A stretch of 64,000 nt of DNA from JBDHUW01 sp039809345 (GCA_039809345.1 JBDHUW010000004.1:1-64000), one strand, 5' to 3'; shown: positions 23,403 to 37,877, counted from the first letter of the stretch. Numbers and translations: made by a program. The notes: a model not told the origin generated them from the sequence alone.

Positions 23403-23993
23403 CTACTTCTTTGCCCCGAACGCTCCCCCTGTGGGAGTTTTTTTATAAAAGCAAATAACTGCGTTTCACCTTTTGTCATGAACTATCTCATAGGGTTTTA
23501 GATTTTTAAAATGAAATGTATTAGTAATAATCACTACATCGTCTTTGCAACGCTCAAAGATAGTTACCTCCAATGAGTCAACTACGCTCTGCCAAAGAAA
23601 AAGATAGATGATATCTGCCTCATCTATACGGGCATAGGTGAAGTCTCATGAGATCACGGAACATTGGGGTGTACTGTATACTCGATTAAAGATTTTTGAC
23701 AATCGTATTGGTAAATGGCGTATTTCATATCAAATCCCCTTCTTTGCTCACAGCCTCTTTGTGAAAAATCTCAACATTTCTCCGTCCCCACATCCAAGAT
23801 CAATCACCGTTTTGTTGGCGACCAACTCACCGTATCATTTTAATATCTTTTTATGTGAAAAATAACTTCATACGTATGGAGCGGTTTTTCTAAATCTCCA
23901 TTCGTCCCATACGTATATAATCACAAAATACAAAATAGCAAGTAATCCAGCTACCAAAAGCAATATTGCAACTATTCCACTCCATATAATCAT
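23403..23993 (-). CDS. membrane-anchored class I SAM-dependent methyltransferase
   Basis: 196 aa. One N-terminal transmembrane helix (residues 2-28) and a short WDEWRFRKTAPYV linker lead to a Rossmann methyltransferase domain with motif I VIDLGCGDG (63-71), then YEIRHLPIRL and the acidic DEADIIYLFL strand (motif IV-like). Small tail-less methyltransferases with an N-terminal helix and the APYV segment are common in Patescibacteria; the substrate is unknown. The last 14 or so codons overlap the nusB terminator on the other strand. Confidence 0.8.
23422..23445 (+). terminator. intrinsic terminator after nusB, inside the convergent gene
   Basis: GCTCCC (23422-23427) pairs with GGGAGT-type bases at 23433-23437, then T7. 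It ends nusB, yet lies within the last codons of the convergent methyltransferase gene. Confidence 0.75.
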
Positions 23994-24029
23994 GTTCCAT
24001 ACCTACAGAGTCCTGTCCAAAAAACAATA

Positions 24030-24053
24030 GAAAAAAGGAGCTTTCGCTCCTTC
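24030..24053 (-). terminator. intrinsic terminator of the DUF11 surface-protein gene
   Basis: On the minus strand AAGGAGC-GAAA-GCTCCTT is a 7-bp stem with a GNRA tetraloop, followed by a T-run (plus-strand A-run 24032-24037). It lies about 20 bp after the stop codon. Confidence 0.88.
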
Positions 24054-24071
24054 CTCCATTTTCTAGTCATT

Positions 24072-27000
24072 TTATCTCTTATATGTATTTAATACTTGTG
24101 ATAGAACTTCTCCACCTGGAGGTAGATTGTCAAAGAGATCAGGATTGTATTTCAATACTACTGCCCCATGATTCAACAAGTATTCTTTTCTATCTGCTTG
24201 TATCGATGTAAGTTCATTGAACCAACTATTTACATTTGATCTACGTCTATTCACAACATTCTCTGTCAATCAATTACCAATCAACACTCCTCTTACAGTC
24301 AAGTCTCATCACATACATCGCTCCTCATTTTGATTTGTATTCGCTATTATTCTTGGAGCTCATGTTTGATCTCTTGATTCTAGAATGTTCAATGAAATGA
24401 AGATTCAGTTTACGATCTGAGTGACATCACATCATTTCACTCATGCACGAGCATCATCCATATTGAAACTGATTGATCATTTTCTCGATGCATTGATATA
24501 CATACCATTTTTTGCTTTTTCAATGTTTCATTTGATTACCAAATGTCATCTAGTGACAATGATAGTAAATGGTTTATCTCAAAGAGATGTATGGACATCA
24601 TCAGTGATCGTAATTCTTCACTCATCAGTCGATGCTTCAAAAAGATATATATCTTTTCATGGCACCTTAGATGCGCTTCCAAATTGAGTTGGCAATCAAT
24701 CTACTACTACAGCAACCTTTTTATACTCTGCTACCAATGTGTTGATACTATCAACTACTTCGTTGGTTACATCAAACTTTTGTGTAACTGGCGCTACAGG
24801 TGAAGTGAATATTTGGAGTCCTTTTGGCATATATAAGAACCTTGTTAATCAATCCTTCTCACTTGTGAAGTTACCCAATGGCCCTCTAGAAACCAAATAT
24901 GGAGTTGTCACTGCGAAGTTCATTTCACATACTCTAGGCTTCGTCATTTGAGTTACCTTTTCCTGTGTCAGTCCATCTTTTCACTGTATACATCTATTGT
25001 ATGATTTGAGTTCAAGTGTAATTTTATGTTCTCATAGATTTCTGAATGCAAACTTCTTTGAGTCGAACCCGTATGGCTTGATTCTTTGATCATCTGGATC
25101 ATATCATACTGATCTCATCACCTGCACATAAGCTGATCTTGTGAGTCTATCTGGTACTGGATCCCCACACGGCTGTGTATATCTATCAATTGTATTATTC
25201 TTTGCATCAGTCACTATGAATTCACACATCAAAGAATTTCTAATAATGTCTCATTCTGCTGTACAGCTAGTCTTGAGATTTTCTACATCTTCTAGATCCC
25301 ATCGATATGGTAGGTACTCATTTGATTGAATAGATGGTGGATCAATATAATCACATGCTGGATTCTTTACTCATTCAATTCAACATGCACTCGTACAATA
25401 TCTTCATGCATATGGTCTACCAGTAGGTATTCTTCAACCAGTTTTTCATTGATCACATACTTCACCATATTGAACTACTCCGTCTCCACAATTCATCTTC
25501 TCTGTACTCTTACATGTGATTGAACAGTTTGATCATGGTTTCCCATTTTCTGCGCCCTTATCACACTCTTCATATTGTCAGTATGAATTAGGTCTAGCAA
25601 CTAGTCCATCTCCACAGTAATTCCTCGATCATCATCCACAATTTCCCACACATCAACCAGTTTTTGGTTTGATGGTGGCCGATGATTCATCGTCTTCTAT
25701 AGGAGGATTTGGACCACGATTACATGGATCTGAGTCAGCATCATACATTTCATTGACATTTCAACTCTTGAGTGATTTTCAGTTATACCTACATATTTCA
25801 GCAAAGTTTGTTCTTGCTACAGTATCTCTATAAATCGCTTTAAATGAGAGGTCAAAAGCATTGTTGTTTCTAAATGTCAATCACGACCATACTAGTCTCC
25901 TATTTGCTGAATCATATGTCACCGTCACTCAATTACCATTTGGTGTAGCTGATCCGCTTATATACTCTACATTTGCAGGTAGATAATCGACAATTGAAAC
26001 ATTGGTTGCAGTCTGATTCCCCTCATTTGTAGCACGAAGGGTAAATGTGACTGTCTCACCATTTGTTGCTTCATATTCTTTCACTCAATTTACAAGCTTA
26101 TTCAATGTAAGATCGAGAGTATAATTTCATCCACAACATCCTCCTCATGGTCATACCTGTGCAGATGATTCATCATCTTCGATAGGCGTATTAGGACCAC
26201 GATTACATGCATTAGAATCGATATCTTTTGGTTCATTCCCCGTTTCTAGTACTCATCTATAATCACAAATTTCTGTATAGTTTGTCAAAGTATTGAGTGA
26301 GCGATATACTGCTTTGAAAGTCAATGTAATTGTTTGATTTGCACCGATATTCAATCATGTGAAGGTCACAATTCTAGTGGCACTATCATATGTAGCAGTT
26401 GGTGATGCAGATCCATTAAAATCTAATCAAACTGGCATATAATCTCTCACAGTGAAGTTGCTTACTCATGCTCCACCAGAGTTTGTTACATTCAAAGTAA
26501 TAGTAACTTCTGTCCCTGAACCTACTCAAGTTTTGGATTTTACTCAGTCTATCAACTTGTTGATTGATAAATCGAATATATTACTTGCTGTTCTTGGCAG
26601 AACCTTGGCTGAAGATTCATCATCTTCAATTGGAGGATTTGGACCGCGGTTACATGGATTTGAATCTATATCCTGAGGATTTGTAGAGCTTGTTGGAGAT
26701 CAAGATTTATTGTCAGTTTTCCCGTTGTACACACACACCTCTGCATAGTTTATTCTCTCAACCGCACTGATGTATCTTGCTTTAAATGTAACGGTAGTAA
26801 CGGCTCATGCATTCAATGACAATCATGTCCATGTAATCTCTCTCGTAGTAGCGTTGAATGAACCATTTGGAGATGCTTGCATAAACACCAAACCATCAGG
26901 CAGGTAATCTTTTACGCTAAAGTTTGTAGCAGCAGTATTTCCCGAATTCCCTACTACCAAACTAAAGTCTATAACGTCTCATGATACTGCATATACTTCC

Positions 27001-29537
27001 TTCTGTCCATTTGCTAACTTATTGAGATTGAGGTCTATAAAGTTACTTCATGTTCCACCTGGAGGCGTAGATATCGCATTTCCACAGTTGTTATTGTTAT
27101 AATTGTTGTCATCTTCGATACATACTGTATTGAGATACTGCGGTCTTACCAATGTCACTCTCGCTCTAAAACTAATTGTTCTTGATGATCACGCTGGCAA
27201 TACTCATACATTCCACGACAATACCTGACCATTTACTGTTGGTTGTCATACATTTGGATTTGAGGTTGATGAATTAGCCACATATGTCATTCACTCTGGC
27301 AATGTATCTTTTACTGTTGCAGGCGATGATTGTGTTCAGCTATTCCCGTATGTAATGGTGTATGTTACTATATCTCATGAATTTACAATTGCTTTGTCCA
27401 CACTTTTTCTTGACCATAGATCTATTAGATTAGTTCATGTTCCTGGCGTTCTCGTAACTGCTTCTCAACAGTTATTATTATTGTAGTTCTTGTCATCCTC
27501 AATACATACTGTATTTAAGTAAGATCTATTTGGTATGGTCTGCAAAACTCTTGCCTTGAAGGTAATGGTTCTTGATGATCATGCTGGTAATGTTCCCACA
27601 TTCCAAGTTAATATCTGTCCATTTACTACTGGTTGTCATACATTTGGATTTGAGGTTGATGAATTAGCCACATATTGCAATCATGCTGGTAATGTATCTT
27701 TTACTAGTCATGGCCATGCAGCACTACCACTATTTCCATATGTAATAGTATATGTCACAATATCTCATGAATAAACCTCTGGCTTATCTACTGTTTTTTT
27801 AGCCCATAAATCTACACACTGCATTTCAAAAGCAGCATTAGATGGATTGTTTAGAAGCAGCGACAATGGTTCATTTGTTGCTGATATTGTCAATCTATTG
27901 TCGACTCTCAGTCTTGTACACACTGGAGTATCTGCTTTTATGGTTACTCTAATTCTAATTACTCATGAAGCACCAGGTGCTAAACTAGCAATACGCCGTG
28001 TAAGTACCTGACCGTTTACAGTTGGTTGTCCAATATTTGGTGTAGAAGTACTAGATCAATTAATATACGTCACTTGTGAAGGCAGAGTATCAGTAATCAC
28101 TACGTTTGTAGCTGCTGCCTCTCATATATTTTGATATCTCAAAGTATATTCTACCACTTTTCATGGAAGATATGATCAACTTATTGCCGTTACACTTTTT
28201 TCTGTGATCACATCTGGATCTGGACACTTAGTTGTGAAATCTACTTGCGATGTATTGTTAAATGTATTTCTCAATGGTTCATTGAATGCTGCAATTATTG
28301 CTTTATTGGTATACGGGAGACATGCTTCGAATTGAGTCACTCTTACTTGTACTAATATTTCTCACTGAGCTCAAGGGAGCAAGGTTGCAATAGTTGGCCA
28401 TGTTAGTATGTTGCCATTTAATGTAGGCTGTCCAATATTTGGTGTAGCATTTGAACTCACAAAAGTCACTCATGCTGGCAATTCGTCCTTGATAACTACA
28501 TCAGTAGCCATACCTGTTCAGATATTTCTATAGATAATTCTATATGTCACTGTATCATTTTCTTGATATCAAGTAGTAGCTCAAACTACTCTCTTCACTA
28601 TTGTCACATCTGGATCTTCTTCAACTGGCGGTTTTTTACACAATGAAGAACAAGCAGATCCAGGTTGTCAGTTTTGAGCCCCCAAATCACACTCTTCTCA
28701 TTCCGCTGCATCTACGATATTATCACCACATCGCGCAGTAGTCACACTAAAACACTCTAATCCATGAGTTTGTTCAGGTCCCCATTGGATAGATTTTGTG
28801 GAAATTGCTGCAGCTTGATTAGTAAAGTCTTGAGGGAATTGAGGCCCTAGTCCATTTACATTAGAAGAATTAGCTTTTAGCCAGTATGAATGCACCGCTG
28901 TAGTTGGTCAAAAATAATCGAATGTTGGAAGTACAAATGACTGATAGTCACTAGAACCATTCAAAAATGATGCAAATTCTGCATATCTTACTTGATACGT
29001 CACTTGAAACTGCCCATCTGCACGATTGTTCGTTGTAGGTGCTTGCAACAAAAGAGGCTCACTCTCTACAGCTCTTACTGACTGATTGAGCGGAGCTACT
29101 TTAGATGCTCTATACCACGCATTTCTCGTTGATATTGGCAATGTACTCGTTCACTGTAAAATACTGATGACTCAGTTTTGAGGCATATAGTAATATACAG
29201 TAGTACCCTGATACACTCATGCACGAGGTGTCAACATATCTAATCTGAAAGTATTAGTAGTATCTCAATCTACTCTATAATTATCTCTCAGGTAAAAGGG
29301 AGCACCAGTATCTCTTCTCCCGTCTGAGTTGAAATCTCAACTTAGATATACTCTACGAGTTTCATTTACTACACACTGAGACGGAGCATATGGAGTGGTC
29401 ACACTTGTCTGTGTGAAGAAGTTCTGTGTTCATACATTCACTCACTGGAATAATCATCATGGGAGTGTAGTAGCAAAAACAGATGATGTAGAAACGCCTA
29501 CTATCAATGCTCATATGAGCATAAGATATTTTTTCAT
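24072..29537 (-). CDS. giant secreted surface protein with DUF11 repeats and Cys-rich DUF4215-type repeats
   Basis: 1821 aa. Signal peptide (residues 1-22, cleavage near SSVFA|TT). An N-terminal domain of about 250 aa precedes a Cys-rich repeat CGDNIVDAAEGEECDLG (about 271-305), then about seven DUF11-type beta-sandwich repeats of about 130 aa (PAGVTFVSSNATPNIGQP and TATNVVITDTLP patterns) joined by linkers such as NRGPNPPIEDDESS. More Cys-rich repeats (CGDGVVQYGEVCDQG) and a unique 350-aa C-terminal part follow. Such repeats build stalk-like surface proteins. No sortase motif or C-terminal anchor is evident. UGA-Gly codons are very frequent, so under the standard code only fragments appear. 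Confidence 0.85.
27240..27675 (-). repeat. exact 46-bp duplication between adjacent DUF11 repeats
   Basis: Positions 27240-27285 and 27630-27675 are identical over 46 bases, offset by 390 bp (130 codons, one DUF11 unit). Flanking sequence is similar but diverged, which points to recent repeat duplication or gene conversion within the surface-protein gene. Confidence 0.85.
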
Positions 29538-29626
29538 GTAAGATTGATATATAGTATAAATATGCGTAGTATTTTTTCATAAACAATTATATGTCTTATG
29601 TATGCTTTGTCAATAGATTGTGTCTT

Positions 29627-32600
29627 CTATCCTGGTAACGATGAACGCCTACCTCATAGTACCCAACCTGGCAATGTTACTCTATCACCATTTTGCGTAT
29701 CAGATCATGTTGCGCTACCAGAAACATTAATTTGTTTTTGATCTACGCTGTTGGTTCTATATGCTGCTCCATGATCAACTCATATCCGTTTCGCTTCAGT
29801 CCTTTCCAACTCTCCTTCTCAGTCAAACCCTTTTCCTTTTACTCTAATTCAAATATCACCAATATTTAATCATCGACTTTCGTTCATACAATGTCAGTAC
29901 ATCAAGAATTGTGCAGTAGCACCAATTGTCAATTCTGCGACTTCTTCTCCAGCTGGATTATATATCTTTACTGGGATTGGATTTTTAGGATCCTTGAATG
30001 AATTCCTCAAAGCTTGAATCACATGGTCCTTGGTAACATACTCCTTGATGAGATTTCACGATGGATCCTTTTCTCCATTGAAGTACTCTTTTACAGAAGG
30101 AAGCAACCCTAAAGCACTTGGTGTTTTTTCAAGCATTCCAATAATTTGATTTATCTTAGTATCGTCTGTAATTTGAGATACACACTCTTTTCCACCAGGA
30201 TATGTAGCCACGTTCCCCTGTCATAGTAGGACTGGAGCAACGGTAGCGGTATTGTATCTCATAGCACTGAATCCGATAAAATTAGTTGCATCTTTTACAT
30301 CCCACGTTTTTTTATCTGCAGTAGTAAACTGTTTCAATGCATCAGCTCTTTCTTTATCAAAATTTTTAGCTGACACTCACATAGTTTTGAGAGCTGCTTC
30401 ATAATTTAGTTTTCTCTTTTCAGTATAGGCACCAACATCTCTATCAATAATCTTTTTCGTGTTTACATCCGGATTGTTTTTGGTGTTATTTACATATGTT
30501 GATTTCTCAAACTTAGGATTATTGGCTTGTAACGCATTATGGCTATCACGAGCCATATGTATCATAAACGTTCCCAATCCATAGAGCGCACCACTAAGCA
30601 TATTTTGATCCGTCGCACTTTTATCTATATAGGTTTTTATTGTATTCAACGCCCCATCAATTATCACTCTATTAGGATCATCTTTCTTTAATCATTTAAT
30701 ATTGTACCATTTATTGATCATATTACTCATCTCGTTGTGAGTCGTTGTAAGTGATTTTCATATATCCTTTCACTGTATTGCATTAGCAAGAGCCACACGA
30801 GCTCTTTGATAATGTAGAGACAATCATGTCTTGATATTACTAATATCCTTTCCAATCAATGCACCAAAGTCAAATCAATTAGTTTTGGTTACATCAAATA
30901 CGTTTGTAATTGATTCATAATCTGCTATATCCACCATATTCCCTTCCCATGTATTCTCAAACTTTTTCATAGAAGGTCATTCTGTGTATTCTATCTTGAT
31001 CCCCGTGGTACTAGGTTCACTAGATTCTGCCACCGTCATAGTTCAATCAAGTTTTGAAAACTTTAACTTCACATGTGAGAGTATATCTCATATTTCTCTA
31101 TTTGGGAAATGCGTCTTACTGTTTACTATATAATCCCCTCTTTCATTCACTTTCATGATTGCTGGAATGATATTTTTGGCTGCTGCTGTTGCCTTGTCCT
31201 CTATTTCTTTTGGCACGTCAGTAACAGAATTGTTTTTCTTATACATATTGATAAATGATTCTTCAAGTTTTCTTTGGGCTGCTGCATCAGTTCAAGCTTC
31301 TAAATCAAGTTTACTAATATTCTTATCTAGATTTACCGGCGTTCATTTTTCTATTTTTGTAAGACCATTTGTTCCTTTCCCATCAAGCATCAAATAATGT
31401 GCTTCTGTATTGAAATATTGTCTATTTACATATTGCAACACCGAAACATCTCACACCAAAAGCTTTCCGTCTTTGTATTTTACTTGACTCCTTTGCACAT
31501 CTGGTTTATAGTAGATATTTAAGATATCTGCCACATCACCCTTTCTAGAAGAGAATTCAATCACGCCAGATTCCAACACTTTAATTTCCAATCATTGCTC
31601 TTTGGCATTGATTTGTTTTGTAAGTCTATCTACTAAATCCTGGTGAGATTCTAGTCATTTCAATCTATTGGCCTCCATAGCTATTGTACCTGTTCCATTT
31701 TTCAAATCCTCATCCATCCATTTTAATCTCTCTGCATCAGGAGCATACAACACCTTGAATGCTGCAAGCGAAGTCTCAAAGCCTAATCCTGCTTGAATTC
31801 TTTTTCCACTTCCGCCAAATCACATCTCTCACCCTATTCTTCCGAATATTCATACACGAGAAAGTTTCACTTTGTTGTCATATGTTTGTTTGCGTTCAAA
31901 TTCTGCTTGATTAATAATTCATCTTACTTTTGCATCTACCATTTGTGCTAGGTCTGGTTTGATATCTGGATTTTCTTTATTAGCTACCACATCTGCAAAT
32001 ACTCATGCTTCTTGTAAATAATTCGTCAGTTGTGTCACAAATGAGTTTACTTCTGCAGGATTTTCCTTGATATACTTTGACCAGTTAGATAGTTTTTTCG
32101 TAGTTTTATCTTTGGTCATGGCAGCTACATTTTCTAGTAATTTTCCTTTGAATGATGCCGCCATTTGCTCTGCCGTCGATCACTGTATCTCTGAAATTCA
32201 TTTCAGCAATCATTCAGTAAAGAACTGCGCCTTGTATTCAGATTGACTCTCAATAGCTCCAAGGTATTCTTTTTTGATTCAAATACCAAACTCTGCCATA
32301 AGCGCACCTGAAAGTTTTTTCAAATATGGATCATTTTGAGGGTTGAGAGAACCTTGTCCATCTAGTGAAAGTTGCTTACCTTCCTTGGTTGCATAAAATA
32401 GATCAAACGCGGCTCCTGCTCTCGTATACAATTGCGTATATGAAACATCAGAATCAGAGATCGATGCACTTTGTACATTTTTATCATTCAGATTCCAGCT
32501 ACGTGTATAGTTTATAAGTGGCAGCGATACTCATATTTTGATTTGCTGATTTGACCATTTTTTTGGTCCAGAAATAAGATTACCATAGTCATCATATGTA

Positions 32601-34783
32601 TTTTCAGTCAGATTCTTTGGTGTAGGGAAATTGAGTACAAGCCTAGGCTGTGCATCTGGGTCTCATTTCTTTCATAGCCATGCAAGTTTTCATGTTGCAG
32701 TTTTTCTAAGTTGTTCTCTTGTAGCCACTCTTTGCTCAGTAGTCACACCCAATCCTGCAATTCACAATAATGCATTTGGAACTTTATCCAATCCATCCAT
32801 GATAGCGCGCATTACAGAGGTTTTCTGAGCTTGTGACATCTCTTCAATATCCTTTTTGTCTTCTGTATCGAGTCACTCTAAAAATGCTACCAATACCTTT
32901 TGATTTTCACTATCCAGTTGATTGAGGTACTTCTCAGGAACAATCAATGCTTGATTTTTTTCTTTAGAAACCTCTACAAATCTATCTTTTTTGATAATAT
33001 CTTTGAGATTGTATCATCTATAATACGTCAAGTCCTCGAGTTGCTTGAGATATATCGCTTTCCATGAAGGATTCTTGGTAAGTGCACCTGTCAATTCTGA
33101 AATCTTACCATCTTTGAAAACACTGTCTACACCCGAAACTCCAGACATCTTCAACAATGAAGCAAACTGCAATATAATTTGTTTAGTGCTATCTCAATCA
33201 ATCATCATCTTTTTGGGTTCGTCTTCAGTCCCCTCATTTTTCCAATCTCATTGATCAAAATATGTATTCAAGAGTGTCAATGGGGCGATACGACCAGCAT
33301 CATTGCCTTTGTCTATCTTTCATTTTTTCTCACCGATTGTACCATCACTATTCATGTCTACCAAAAACGCAAATGGGTCTTTGGTGATATCTGCTTTGTC
33401 TATGTTTTTAGTGTTGTAGGCCACTTTGAGATCAACCCCCTGCATAGCATAGAACTCTTGCACCTTAGCAAGTTTGAGTCAGTTTAATATGTTTGCAATT
33501 TGTTCAAGTTGTCCCATCTCACCTCTTCTCAAGAACCCTTTTCTCTTTTCATATGCATTTCTGATTTCTGGTTTATTCATATCTTCTCTCGTCAAAGTTC
33601 ATGCTTCAAGTTTCGCTTTCAATCAAGCATCCAAAAGAATCACTGAAACCACATCCTGTAATTGTCTACCATTTTCCCCTATGTTAATCTTTCTCAATTG
33701 CTTGATCAATTCGTCCTCACTCTTTTCTCACTCCACACTCAATGCTCAAGCAGTAGCTACTCTATTTTCTTTTTTGCTATATCAGTTAACATTCAATGAT
33801 TTACCCTTGGCAGTAGCATACCCAAGCTCAGTCCTATCAGCATATTCTACATCTAGTTCTGCTTTGGTGCTTTCGCTTTTCTTATCCCCACCTTTTACTC
33901 ATTTTTTCTCAGTCTTCTTCTCGGTTTTCTTTTCAGTTTCTGGCTCATTTTCTTTTTTATCCTCTTTTTTATCTTCGGTTTTTGGTTCTTCTTTCTTTTC
34001 TGGAACGACTACCTTGTATCTCTCAACAATCTCATCAGTAGATATCAATTTATTTCCATCAGCTGTCGATCTTATTTTGTAATCAGGAGAAATTAGGTAG
34101 AGATCTCAACCAATTGTGAGGGCATTGCTACCTGTGACAGTAATTTTAGTGCGTATTCACTTCTCCAAAAATGCTGTTTGCACCTCTTTAAATATAGTAT
34201 CTGCTGGAGAAGCAGTATATTCTGGTGATTTAGGTTTTACAAATACATTCTTTTTAGGAAACAATGTCGCCATCATTGGATCAACTACTCCTACATTAAC
34301 CGTTGGTGTTGTGGGTGAAATAGGCTTATCTGTATCCCCATCTCATGGATTAACTACTGCCACATCGGGGTTAGTTACCGTATGGTTATGATCTTTATCG
34401 ACAATTAGTTGCGTATAAAAAACCTCTAACTTAGGTCTAATTGTCGCAATCACTTGATCAACCTCTTCTTCATGTTGTTCATGAACAGTTTGTAGTTCCA
34501 TAAGCATACTAATCAAATCCTGTACCTTTTCATCATTTTTCCCAACTTCAAAGCGCTCTTCCCCAATTACGAGAAATGTTTTATCCTTTTCTTTTCTTCA
34601 CTTCCCAGATTCGATCTGTATTTTCGTAGATAAGTTATTGTCCTTATCAAAAATATCAGCTGCAAGTCATGGAAACGCTTCGGTGAGCTTCTTCCTAAGA
34701 TCAGTAGTAAGTTGATCGTCTAGATTATGAAGTGCTTTGAAATCTACCCCATACTCAGATTGATTTTTTTCAATGATGTTCAT
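29627..34783 (-). CDS. giant protein of unknown function (1718 aa)
   Basis: I do not recognise this protein. It is mostly hydrophilic with no clear signal peptide or membrane helix. A Lys/Glu-rich linker (about residues 255-295, KKEEPKTEDKKEDKKENE type) separates an N-terminal 250-aa part from the rest. Residues about 476-486 (DMNSDGTIGEK) resemble a calcium-binding EF-hand loop, but the last ligand is Lys. The middle (about 600-1000) is alpha-helical and charged; a glycine-rich stretch (GRIGGEMGFGGSGK) lies near residue 980. The frame is open throughout with UGA as Gly. First distal member of a trio of large orphan genes on this strand. Confidence 0.8.
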
Positions 34784-34820
34784 GTTTATACCATGATAAT
34801 GCTAAAATGAAACTTGTGGA

Positions 34821-37800
34821 TTATCTTTTACTTTTTAAGCTAATGTAATCATTATAAATTCTCTGAATTCGAGATCCGAACTCAACCTTTGCTCATGACT
34901 TATAAACATTTTTAAAGAATGGAACTAATAATTCTCTATGTTCATGGCAGTTATCTGAGGTCACCTCAATGTCATTTCATTTTTGATCTTTCAGTAATAT
35001 AGATTGTACTCATTCATGTCATTCCATGTCACCAGCAAGAGAAACCGATCCTCCCTTTTTCTGGCTAAGAAGGATAGCCCACCCCATATCAATCTGTTTT
35101 ATGCTTGGCATATAAATATTATTTTCTGTCGAGAATAATGCAGCTAATTGAGCGTTTTCTCGTTTGTTAGATTCTTTATCATATGTGCTTTTATTAATGG
35201 CATCGAAATCGGGAAGAACTAATGTCTTCACAGTTTCTACTAGTCACTTCAAGACGGCCTCATCACCACTATTATATTTGTAGAGCATCAATGTGTTGAT
35301 TTTTGTTCATTTCAAGGAATCAGATTTATCCTGTCCTCGTTCTGAAGTATGCAATCTTAAATCTACAAGATTTTCCATATTCCTATATGCCGACATATGG
35401 TGTGATTGAATATTTCACTCTCAGAGTTCCAATCGCGCTCATTTAAAATATTTTTCAGCATATTTTATATCCTCCTCACTTATACTATGGAATCAAGCAA
35501 TACCACGATTATTTACTACCTTAGGTCAGCCAGACTTTTGCTTTTTACCTATTACCTGTTCTTCTGTAAAGAATCCATCTGTTTGAGGTGGTAATCAGAA
35601 GTTCAATACATACTGAGCTGTCGGTCACATCTTTTGATACGACAATGCATTTGTCGTCAATGTACAATTTATTCTATTCAACCATTCCAACTCTTCTTTT
35701 TGCAATGTCTGTATCCCATCTAGATGGATGACGTAAAATTGATTACTATTGAATACATTTGCCAAACTACGATATGCATTTTTCCCCATGGCCAAGAATC
35801 ACATGTCTAATGTCCCTCATGGGTTATTTTTCTGCCATGATGAAATTGCTTTTTCAAAAGCTTCATTTGTATTCCAAGGGAATGATTCACAACGAGGGAT
35901 ATGTACCGATCCAGAAAGAGTAAATAGCAGATCTGCTTCTATCTCAGAAAGCATACTAGCATTGTATGTTACAGAGTATCACCTTGCAGATGTGTTATGT
36001 ACTTTGATAAATTCACCTAATGCATCCATAGAATAATTTTGTTTTAGAGAATCTGCGTATGAGGCCATAGTAGTAAATTCATTCTCTGTATCCAAAATAA
36101 CATGTTTTTTTAGATTCCCCATAGCTTTCACAACACGAATGAAATTTTCAGGAGAATATGATTTCTTCATAAGATTCAAATTGAAGCGGACTTCTTTGAT
36201 GTTTGGATTTCTATTAACATTGTCTACAAGCTTAAAAAACACGTCTGGCTCTACATATGTCAACGAATTGAAGTGAGCTTTTTCATTTGTATAAATATAG
36301 CGTCATTTTTTATCCACTCTTGAAAAGTGATCTACTATAGACTTATTTTTTTCATTTATAACTTTCACTTTCGTAATGTGCTCCATATAGCGATACATTT
36401 GATAGAGTGTATTATCTTTGTCAATTGCATCACGAATAAGGTCATCAATCTCAGCTTGATTCATTCCATCTAATGGATTTCATTCCAAATCAAATGGCAC
36501 ATCTGTCTTATCAATATCATCAATTAGATTAGCTATTTCTGTCATCTCTTGTGAATCCAAGTCGCCATAAATCTCATTTGCATATTCCTCATTGAGAATT
36601 CCTTTTAGAATATCTTTCAAAGATTTATCATTCATAGTGATGTCTGCAATATCTAGTGCAACTTCTAAACGTTTACTAAATGCATATATTACCTTCATCT
36701 TATCTTCTTTTGTCTTTGCGGTCTTCAAATCTTGAGGCAATGCCTTCACCAATTTATATAAACGATATTTGATAGTAAATACTTGTGATTTATTGCTTGC
36801 CAATATTTTATCAAGTATCAAAGAAACTCATTCAATATCTTGTTGTGCTATCACTTTCTCTAAGATGTGAATATTTTCATCTATTGTTTTATCATCGAGA
36901 TTAAATCATTGCGCTCTTGTTTCTTCTATTTTGGTTGATGCTGTCTTTTTCTTGATCAAAGAGTTTGCAAACTCTATAGCATCTCTATCATCTTGTAATT
37001 TAATAGGAGCTTGAGGATCAGCTGCCTCAGAAATATATTTTCTTCTGTTGTACAACTTTCCTAAAACCTCAAAGAACTCATCTACTTTAGCAAAACGGCT
37101 TTGTAGTGAATGTGTAGGTGTGTTTATATAATCAATCGCAGGAGAGACCACCGCTGCATTGAAACTTGTTTCTAGCGATGAGATAAGTTGGTCTGGAGTC
37201 AAGACTGTGTTTTTCCCTCAAATCTGATTATCACCCATTAGTGGTGCATAGTAGGTATTATATAGTTCATATCATTTATTTTTTAGATAGAGCGTATCGT
37301 CATTCTCCATCTTAAGTAAATTATATCAAAAAACATGTTCTATTAACTTACGATACAACGCTTTCCTTGATCCTCTATCACCACGCGCAAAATTCACAGC
37401 TATCTGACGTCATTTGCTCTTATCTTTCAAGTCCTTCTTTATAAAGTTCTCCAACTCATCAAGTTTTTCTTGTGTGAAATTCAAATCATCATCAAAAATC
37501 TTGAGAGTGAACGGATATCACAAATGAGCAACTGGATTTTTCGTTGTATCGATAGCATCCTGTAGCTGTTTAGTAGTCTTCACATCACTAGGCTTATATG
37601 ATCATGATGGTAAAATTATATATCTACCAGTGGTATCATTTTCTTCCTTTACCTGCTTCTTTTGACCACTTACTGGCTTCCCAGACTTTGACTTCTGTCA
37701 GTGTACATCCTGTGAAGCAATTCATCATACAAGAAACAGTGATAGTAGAGCAGAAGTTGCTATATTCTTTCGTCATCAAGATTGAGCCGACTGCCTATTC

Positions 37801-37877
37801 GCAACCTGTTTTCATGATTGATTTTCTCATAGTGTGTTCGCTGGATTGCTTTTTCAATCTTTGTTTATTGGATTCAT
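34821..37877 (-). CDS. large protein of unknown function with one N-terminal membrane helix (1018 aa)
   Basis: I do not recognise this protein. A polar, Gln/Asn/Ser-rich N-terminus (1-36) precedes a hydrophobic helix (about 38-54, NIATSALLSLFLVGGIAS), so most of the chain is probably outside the membrane or anchored to it. The rest is a long, Lys/Asp-rich, helical protein without evident repeats. It starts behind an inverted repeat (37890-37917), and the 1718-aa gene begins 37 bp after its stop. The two are likely co-transcribed. Confidence 0.8.

Noticed and set aside
23511..23735. short plus-strand frame starting at 23511
   Set aside because: The opposite strand holds a methyltransferase with a clear SAM-binding motif I across the same bases.
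24072..29537. pseudogene or multiply frameshifted locus
   Set aside because: The fragmentation appears only under the standard code. With UGA as Gly the frame is open from signal peptide to stop and all repeats are in phase.
33474..34082. 202-codon open frame on the plus strand, Ser/Phe-rich
   Set aside because: Antisense image of the Lys/Glu-rich linker in the 1718-aa gene; repeated Lys and Glu codons read backwards give Phe and Ser.
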